The translations under genes were made by a program, and so were the position numbers. The notes below the pieces were generated by a model. It saw only the letters and a program-made list of their open reading frames with translations, was not told the DNA's origin and did no database searches. Source: an uncultured Bacteroidota bacterium (GTDB lineage Bacteria > Bacteroidota > Bacteroidia > UKL13-3). From it: a stretch of 10,170 bases of DNA. Numbering within the stretch: position 1 is the stretch's first letter; the number at the start of each line of letters is the position of its first letter. Of the stretch, positions 5,874 through 10,170 are shown piece by piece. The stretch lies in contig CAISTO010000459.1 in assembly GCA_903888395.1 (NCBI GenBank), positions 1 through 10,170 of the forward strand, given 5' to 3'.

Positions 5874-6275
5874 ATTTAGTTTATTTGTCTGTTTGTTAAT
5901 GGATTTATTAAGGTCAAAAAGTTTGTCAATAAGGATTTTATTTGTCACCCAAAACAGTCCGCCAAGTATTAAAGCACCAATTTTGAAATTGTCGCCCTTG
6001 TAAATAAATGAGTCGTGAAAATTCTTCTCAATAACTACTTGCTCAAATGTCCATAGAATGAAATTAACTATAAAACTTAAAGCTGTCCAGCCGAACTTGT
6101 AATTGGTTGTCAGGTAGTAAAAGCTAATTTGAAAAATAAAAATTGTAATGTAAATAACAGTCAAGAAGTGCCAACCAATGTCTGGAAAAACCAAAAGTGT
6201 CCCTTCGACAACTGGTATTGTCAAAAGTGCAAGACCTACACCGATTAAATATTGTATGGTCGTCTTTTTTAGCAT
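5868..6275 (-). CDS. Small four-helix membrane protein, unknown function
   Basis: A 135-residue protein with about four predicted membrane segments: YLIGVGLALLTIPVVEGTLLVF (about 9-30), WHFLTVIYITIFIFQISFYYL (35-55), WTALSFIVNFILWTFEQVV (63-81) and IGALILGGLFWVTNKILID (99-117). A hydrophilic loop lies at 83-97 and a lysine/asparagine-rich tail at 121-135. I recognise no family or catalytic motif. The ATG lies one base after the foldback element's outer core, and the stop codon overlaps a TATAAC-type core (GTTATAC on the plus strand, 5867-5873). The gene therefore sits between element boundaries like a gene in a cassette. There is almost no leader, so translation probably depends on read-through transcription from the acetyltransferase gene upstream. 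Confidence 0.7.
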   Translation of the reverse strand: MLKKTTIQYLIGVGLALLTIPVVEGTLLVFPDIGWHFLTVIYITIFIFQISFYYLTTNYKFGWTALSFIVNFILWTFEQVVIEKNFHDSFIYKGDNFKIGALILGGLFWVTNKILIDKLFDLNKSINKQTNKLNV

Positions 6276-6276
6276 T

Positions 6277-6413
6277 GGCTATAACGGTTTCGGGCTTGGC
6301 GAAGGTGGCGACTTTCACCACAAATGTTGATGCGGAGAACCAAACTTTGATTAACCAAAAATGTGTCTGCGGAGCACTGAACCGCCACTTTTGCCAAGCC
6401 CGTGTTATATGCC
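6277..6413. repeat. 137-base foldback element, attC-like recombination site
   Basis: The outer ends GGCTATAAC (6277-6285) and GTTATATGCC (6404-6413) are inverted relative to each other with one extra base. Inside, CGGGCTTGGC (6291-6300) pairs with GCCAAGCCCG (6393-6402), and the stem continues through GTGGCG / CGCCAC (6305-6310 with 6383-6388); the 19-base arm has two G/A differences that stay pairable as wobbles in single strands. Spacers between outer and inner arms are unequal (about 5 versus 1 base). This R-spacer-L ... L-spacer-R layout and the 137-base length resemble integron attC sites, which have GTTRRRY cores and span about 57-141 bases. The core fits only in part (GTTATAT). It could instead be a dispersed foldback repeat. 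No integrase is in view. Confidence 0.55.
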
Positions 6414-6415
6414 GT

Positions 6416-7267
6416 TTATATATCTTTAATCATCTCAAACTGTCTACCTGTTATCTCAATATTTTTTGTCTTTAAAAAATCTACAATTGAACTACAGGCA
6501 ATATCTGTGTTTATTAGTTTTGTTTTAGTATTCTTATTGAGTTTGCTAACTTCTTGAAACAATAACGAAGCAATACCTTTCCTTCTATGAGCTTTGTCAA
6601 CAGCAATTTGAGTGATATCTCCAGAATTAGGCTCAAAAATGCAATATCCTATTATTTTTTCGCCTTCAAATACGCCTAAATTTATAAAGTCTTCTCTCAT
6701 TCTATTAATTGATTCAAAACTATTCTGCCAAGAAGGAGAAAAATCCCAAAAATCAGAAATTGAATCATATTGATTACTATCAAATAGTTCTATTTGATAG
6801 CGTGTTCCAGTGTTTTTAATTTCATCCTTAATTTCTTCATTTTTCCAAACGAAATAATTTAACTCACGAGTAACTTTAAAACCGATTTTTCGATAAATGG
6901 AAACAGCTTTCGTATTATGTTGCAAAACTTCTAACAGATAATGTTTGATATTGGCCTCTTTTAAAAACGGTATTGAGTAGTCAAATATTTTTGTGGCTAA
7001 ACCTTGGCCCCTATAATTTTTAAGTGTCCCTGTCCCGGTGTCGTAAGCCATTTTTGTTCCGTAAAAGTTTCCAATTCCATTCAAGGTAAATGCCACAATA
7101 TTTTCTTCCTCAAATGCTGCAAAGGATAAATCCGGATCAAAGCCACGCCTTTTGCACAGAGTTATGAGTTCGTTGGCGTTTATTTGCATTTCATAGTCGG
7201 CAAATGCCTTACTAAATGCTACAAATATTGTTTCAAAGTCTATTTTTTCAAGTGATTTTATTTCCAT
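6416..7267 (-). CDS. Two-domain GNAT N-acetyltransferase
   Basis: A 283-residue protein with two GNAT domains in tandem; such enzymes transfer acetyl from acetyl-CoA to an amine. Domain 1 (about 1-142) has motif A in TGTLKNYRGQGLATKIFDYSI (81-99), where RGQGLA (86-91) is the pyrophosphate-binding loop, and a motif B-like LLEVLQHNTKAVSIYRKIGFKV (111-132). Domain 2 (about 155-283) has DITQIAVDKAHRRKGIASLLFQEV (217-240) with loop RRKGIA (228-233). Both loops look intact, so both could bind acetyl-CoA. The SPSWQNSFESI linker-side segment recalls YobR-type acetyltransferases of Bacillus. The substrate is unknown. The gene lies between a GTTATATGCC core upstream and the foldback element downstream; stand-alone acetyltransferases are frequent cassette cargo. 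Confidence 0.88.
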   Translation of the reverse strand: MEIKSLEKIDFETIFVAFSKAFADYEMQINANELITLCKRRGFDPDLSFAAFEEENIVAFTLNGIGNFYGTKMAYDTGTGTLKNYRGQGLATKIFDYSIPFLKEANIKHYLLEVLQHNTKAVSIYRKIGFKVTRELNYFVWKNEEIKDEIKNTGTRYQIELFDSNQYDSISDFWDFSPSWQNSFESINRMREDFINLGVFEGEKIIGYCIFEPNSGDITQIAVDKAHRRKGIASLLFQEVSKLNKNTKTKLINTDIACSSIVDFLKTKNIEITGRQFEMIKDI

Positions 7268-7308
7268 TTACAATACTTTTTCATTTCTATTGTGGGTTTG
7301 CGCCAAAT

Positions 7309-7345
7309 GGCATATAACTTGTTTATATGGATGCATAATGCATCC
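7309..7345 (-). other. Solo attC-like core with two adjoining hairpins
   Basis: The minus strand reads GTTATATGCC (7318-7309), identical to the outer core at 6404-6413, placed 41 bases before the acetyltransferase ATG. CATATAA (7311-7317) and TTATATG (7323-7329) form a perfect stem over a 5-base loop. Next to it GGATGCAT (7329-7336) and ATGCATCC (7338-7345) form an 8-base stem. A partial copy, GGATGCA, recurs at 7372-7378. No L-type inner arm is present, so this is a bare boundary and not a second full element. It could be the leading end of a cassette array or a scar. Confidence 0.4.
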
Positions 7346-7392
7346 TTTTACTTCCAATTTAAGTGTAATAAGGATGCAATTTACATACTTTT

Positions 7393-7400
7393 CAAATATA
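7393..7400 (-). promoter_or_regulatory. Possible promoter for the cassette-like genes
   Basis: The minus strand reads TATATTTG, an exact TAnnTTTG box, about 125 bases before the acetyltransferase start and outside the GTTATATGCC boundary at 7309. If used, it would transcribe the acetyltransferase and then the membrane protein. No good -33 element is visible at usual spacing. The rest of 7268-7469 holds only the hairpins at 7311-7345 and A/T-rich sequence. Confidence 0.35.
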
Positions 7401-7469
7401 CTTTTTTCTTATAAATCTAAGTCATCAAAAGGACTTTTTATTTCTAGAAAAAAAAATTAACAAATAAAC

Positions 7470-7985
7470 CTAAAACCTCAACAGCATTTGATGATTGGGA
7501 TTGGAATGGGTTTCACTGATTTTAAAATTGTAATCTCCAATAATTTCAAAGCCCATTTTTTTATAAAAATTAAATGCTTGGTGGTTTTCTTTCCATACAA
7601 AAAGCCACATGCCAATTTGCTTATTTTGCTTGGCCAATTCAATATTGTAGTTCAAAAGTTCATAGCCTAATTTTAGGTTATAAAACTCTTTTAACAAATA
7701 AAGTCGTTCTAATTTGGTCACATTCTCCAATTGAATATGCGCAAATTTTTCATTCAAAATTATTTTGGAATATCCAGCAGCTTGCTCTTGATAATTGATT
7801 AAATGGTAAATATTTTCAGCATCATTTAATTCCGTTTGGAAAACTTCTTGGGTGTATTTTGCATTCACATATTGTTGAATGTCATCGGCAGATGCACTGT
7901 GCCCATGCGATGCTATGAAGGATGTTTTTCCAATAGCTGTCAATAATTTGATGTGTTGATCCTGGGCTTTAATTATTGAAAACAT
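7470..7985 (-). CDS. GNAT N-acetyltransferase, PaiA-like
   Basis: A 171-residue single GNAT domain. The order of elements is like PaiA-type (spermidine/spermine) acetyltransferases: an N-terminal helix with IGKTSFIASHGHSASADDIQQYV (18-40), strands around YHLINYQEQAAGYSKI (60-75), then KLERLYLLKEFYNLKLGYELLNYNIELAKQ (91-120) and a motif B-like MWLFVWKENHQAFNFYKKMGFEIIGDY (126-152). The pyrophosphate-binding loop, usually Q/RxxGxG, reads YNLKLG (102-107) here, keeping only the last glycine; close Bacteroidota relatives seem to share this. The final HQMLL strand is typical. The substrate is unknown and polyamine is only a guess from the subgroup. A hairpin terminator from the upstream gene separates it from the scramblase-like gene. 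Confidence 0.83.
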   Translation of the reverse strand: MFSIIKAQDQHIKLLTAIGKTSFIASHGHSASADDIQQYVNAKYTQEVFQTELNDAENIYHLINYQEQAAGYSKIILNEKFAHIQLENVTKLERLYLLKEFYNLKLGYELLNYNIELAKQNKQIGMWLFVWKENHQAFNFYKKMGFEIIGDYNFKISETHSNPNHQMLLRF

Positions 7986-8019
7986 CAGCGTTTATTGGTG
8001 GTTTTTAACTCATCAAAAT

Positions 8020-8065
8020 AATAGTGTTTTATCCATTATCATTTGATTTCGGATAAAACACTATT
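8020..8065 (-). terminator. Hairpin terminator after the scramblase-like gene
   Basis: AATAGTGTTTTATCC (8020-8034) and GGATAAAACACTATT (8051-8065) are perfect 15-base arms around a 16-base loop. The hairpin begins 8 bases after the stop codon of the gene ending at 8074. On the minus strand it is followed by only four T (8019-8016), so the U-tract is weak, but stem length and position favour a terminator. On the plus strand a T-rich run (8066-8087) follows, where no gene needs ending. Confidence 0.65.
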
Positions 8066-8073
8066 TTCTATTC

Positions 8074-8664
8074 TTATTTTTTTTCTTTTAAAACCATGTC
8101 AATGGTGATGGCTCCGGCAAGAATGGCAATTTTGTTTTCTAGGTTTGCGTAATTTTCTTCTATTTGTACATTGTATTTATCGGCAGTGGTAAATAATTCT
8201 TTCATTGCACCCGCCCATTTTTTTGAAATAGATCCAATTTGATTATTGGCAGCATCATTGATTGTAAAATTCCATGCTTTCCAATCACCAGAAATTTCAG
8301 CAATTAATTCTTCCGATGTATTAAAAATATTAAAAGTTGGGCTGAATAATTTGAATTTTTGTTTGATGTATCCAATGGCTTCACCCTGTGCATTTTTAAT
8401 GGTAATTTTTGACAATATAAAAGTCCAACCACGAGAAATTTTTACTTCCAAATTATCATTTGAATCTCTAATTTCGAGTAAAAAAGGCAACATGGTTTTA
8501 CTGATTAATAAAGAAAGTAGTTTTTGGCCTATGTTTAGTTTTTGCTTAATAGCGCCAATGTTTTCACCTTTATCATTATAAATTTGATAGCAGTTTTCGA
8601 ACTTAAAAAAGTTTACTTTTTCATCAATAAAATAGGTGTTTGATTCAAAAAAATTAGATTTCAT
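8074..8664 (-). CDS. Scramblase/LURP-one-like protein (Tubby C-terminal fold)
   Basis: A 196-residue protein with the repeat pattern of the phospholipid scramblase / LURP-one superfamily, a beta barrel around a hydrophobic helix. Three similar units are visible: GENIGAIKQKLNI (33-45), GEAIGYIKQKFKL (94-106) and NNQIGSISKKWAG (140-152), each a turn followed by I-G-x-I and basic residues. Between them are strands such as LEIRDSNDNLEVKISRGW (63-80). KKWAGAMKELFTTADKYNVQI (148-168) fits the family's 'kWsG...elfTdaDty' block, and IAILAGAITIDMVL (179-192) is the buried hydrophobic C-terminal helix, not necessarily a membrane span. Lipid scrambling is not established for bacterial members; many have no known role. 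It has no signal peptide and is probably cytoplasmic. It is monocistronic, with a strong hairpin behind it. Confidence 0.75.
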   Translation of the reverse strand: MKSNFFESNTYFIDEKVNFFKFENCYQIYNDKGENIGAIKQKLNIGQKLLSLLISKTMLPFLLEIRDSNDNLEVKISRGWTFILSKITIKNAQGEAIGYIKQKFKLFSPTFNIFNTSEELIAEISGDWKAWNFTINDAANNQIGSISKKWAGAMKELFTTADKYNVQIEENYANLENKIAILAGAITIDMVLKEKK

Positions 8665-8865
8665 TTAATATTATTTATTGTTTTTCTTACTCATAAGGCT
8701 TTTCAGTAACGCCCCGTTTTTAATGGTTGCTGAACTCCATTTTACTATTTATTACAATTTTTACTTGTTTGCAATAATAGTATTTTTCAGATAAATCAAT
8801 ATTTTGTAATTATTAAATGAAAGCGTTACATTTTTTAATTGAAAATGTGAGAGAACTACAATTTC

Positions 8866-10170
8866 TTAGTTATCATTTTCCGCCAAGGAACTTTTAAAAA
8901 CATCCAATGCTCTTTGTCTAGCAAAAGTGTGTTCTACCATTGGAAAAACAAGCGGTGAATTCCCTAACCATTTTTTGATATACTTTCGTTCAGGATCAAA
9001 TTTTTTGGTTTGCTCACTCGGATTAAATATTCTAAAATATGGCGCTGAATCGCATCCACAACCTGCCGACCATTGCCAGTTTCCGTTGTTCGATGAAAGT
9101 TCATAATCCAATAATTTTTCAGCAAAATACGCTTCTCCCCAACGCCAGTCTATTAGTAAATGTTTGGTAAGAAAACCCGCAACTATCATTCGCACCCTGT
9201 TATGCATTAAGCCAGTTTCATTTAATTCCTTCATGCCCGCATCTACTATTTCATAACCAGTTTCACCATTGCACCATAATTTAAATTCAGCTTCGTTATT
9301 TCTCCATTTAATTACATCGTATTTCGATTTAAAATTATGGGTAACCACTTTTGGATAATGATACAATATCATCATGAAAAACTCTCGCCAAATTAACTCA
9401 TTCAGCCATTGTTCATTTAACTCCAAAGCTGTTTTGGTTAATGCCCTTACGCTTACAGTTCCAAAGCGAATTTGCACACTTAAATTGCTTGTTCCATTTA
9501 TGGAAGGTGTATTGCGCGTATTGTGGTAATTGGAAATAATGTTTTTATCAATAAATGTAGCAGAAATTCCAGTGTTTGTTTCCTCAAATCCAATTTCGGT
9601 AAGTGTTGGAAAATGGAAAGCTGCTCTTTGAATGAAATTATTTTGCAATTCTTCAGACGGAAATGTTTTGATTCCTTCCACACTTAATTTTTGTTTCCAT
9701 AACCTTGAGTATGGAGTAAATATGGTGTATGGACTTCCGTCTGATTTCATTACTTCCGATTTTTCGAAAATAACTTGGTCTTTATAAGTTTTAAAAGAAA
9801 TATTTTTTTCTAAAAACCAATCTGTTAATTGTTGATCTCTTTGTGTTGCATAAGGTTCGTAATCGTGATTGGTGAATACATTTTCAACCACATAATTTTC
9901 ACAAATAGTTTTAAATGCATGCATTGGCTCATCATGAATAACTAATAATGACGAACCAATTTTTAGTAATTCATTGTTGATATTTGCTAAAGCATGATGA
10001 ATAAAAGCAACTCTTTTGTCTTTTTTATTTTTGAGTTCGTTTAAAATATTTTTATCAAAAATGAAAATTGGTAGCACATTATTTGAGCTATTTAATGCCT
10101 CAAACAATCCATGATTATCGTTCAATCGCAAATCTCTTCTGAACCAAAAAATGTTTACAGGTTTGCTTGA
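8866..10170 (-). CDS. phrB: DNA photolyase (class I CPD type), start beyond the window
   Basis: The frame is open from the stop codon at 8866 to the window edge, giving 434 residues. The first in-window residues are SSKPVNIFWFRRDLRLNDN, the classic N-terminal signature of the photolyase/cryptochrome family. The true start therefore lies outside; a TTG at 10129-10131 falls inside the RRDLRL motif and is not the start. An N-terminal antenna-binding domain (PIFIFDKNIL, FTNHDYEPYATQRD) is followed by the FAD-binding domain: TSNLSVQIRFGTVS, ELIWREFF, GYEIVDAGMKELNETGLMHNRVRMIVAGFLTKHL and NNGNWQW, which has the Asn near the flavin and electron-transfer tryptophans. CGCDSAPYFRIFNPSEQTKKFDP follows as usual. 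The enzyme should repair pyrimidine dimers using light and FADH-. The CPD rather than cryptochrome call rests on overall resemblance. Confidence 0.92.
   Translation of the reverse strand, partial: SSKPVNIFWFRRDLRLNDNHGLFEALNSSNNVLPIFIFDKNILNELKNKKDKRVAFIHHALANINNELLKIGSSLLVIHDEPMHAFKTICENYVVENVFTNHDYEPYATQRDQQLTDWFLEKNISFKTYKDQVIFEKSEVMKSDGSPYTIFTPYSRLWKQKLSVEGIKTFPSEELQNNFIQRAAFHFPTLTEIGFEETNTGISATFIDKNIISNYHNTRNTPSINGTSNLSVQIRFGTVSVRALTKTALELNEQWLNELIWREFFMMILYHYPKVVTHNFKSKYDVIKWRNNEAEFKLWCNGETGYEIVDAGMKELNETGLMHNRVRMIVAGFLTKHLLIDWRWGEAYFAEKLLDYELSSNNGNWQWSAGCGCDSAPYFRIFNPSEQTKKFDPERKYIKKWLGNSPLVFPMVEHTFARQRALDVFKSSLAENDN

Noticed and set aside
6124..6321. Minus-strand frame overlapping the membrane protein
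   Set aside because: It lies in another frame of the same DNA, reads through the foldback arm and lacks any family signature, whereas the overlapping frame gives a clear membrane protein.
6197..6475. Plus-strand frame of 92 codons through the foldback element
   Set aside because: It runs antisense through the starts and ends of two real genes and is held open by the repeat. Its tail (HFCQARVICRLYIF) is a translation of the element's arm and is likely to appear as false proteins wherever the repeat occurs.
8833..8853. ACATTTT / AAAATGT hairpin after the photolyase gene
   Set aside because: The stem is short and all A/T apart from one pair, and no T-tract follows on the minus strand, so a terminator call is not supported. 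Otherwise 8665-8865 shows no clear signal beyond a near-miss TATTATTG promoter box.

Overview
The window looks like a chromosomal segment of an AT-rich member of the Bacteroidota. Four kinds of evidence point there: promoter -7 boxes of the TAnnTTTG type, A-rich leaders without clear Shine-Dalgarno sites, short Bacteroidota-style lipoproteins (one a DUF4292 relative), and intergenic repeats of types familiar from that phylum. Nothing in the window fixes the genus.

Layout. A truncated DUF4292 lipoprotein (minus, 1-413) diverges from a thiamine pyrophosphokinase gene, thiN (plus, 602-1264). A 550-base gene-free stretch (1265-1814) holds several dispersed-repeat remnants and a hairpin terminator. 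Every later gene is on the minus strand. They begin with a YheS-like ABC-F ATPase (1815-3755). From 3783 to 5840 lies a repeat-rich accessory island: two nearly identical direct repeats (3783-3980 and 5642-5839), with two shorter relatives between them, bracket a PIN-domain toxin, a 54-residue candidate antitoxin and a lipoprotein of unknown function. Next come a small four-helix membrane protein (5868-6275) and a two-domain GNAT acetyltransferase (6416-7267). These two are separated by a 137-base foldback element, and copies of its outer core sequence occur at the far side of each gene, an arrangement like integron gene cassettes with attC sites. The last genes are a PaiA-like GNAT (7470-7985), a scramblase/LURP-one-like protein (8074-8664) and a DNA photolyase (8866-10170) whose start lies beyond the window.

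The genes do not form one pathway. thiN, the ABC-F protein and photolyase are ordinary housekeeping or stress functions. The middle part, about 3.78-7.4 kb, looks like accessory DNA: a toxin-antitoxin module with a likely self-controlled promoter, cassette-like single genes, and repeats able to recombine. The most interesting points are the attC-like cassette structure, the unlisted small antitoxin downstream of its toxin, and the direct repeats that could excise the toxin-antitoxin/lipoprotein island.
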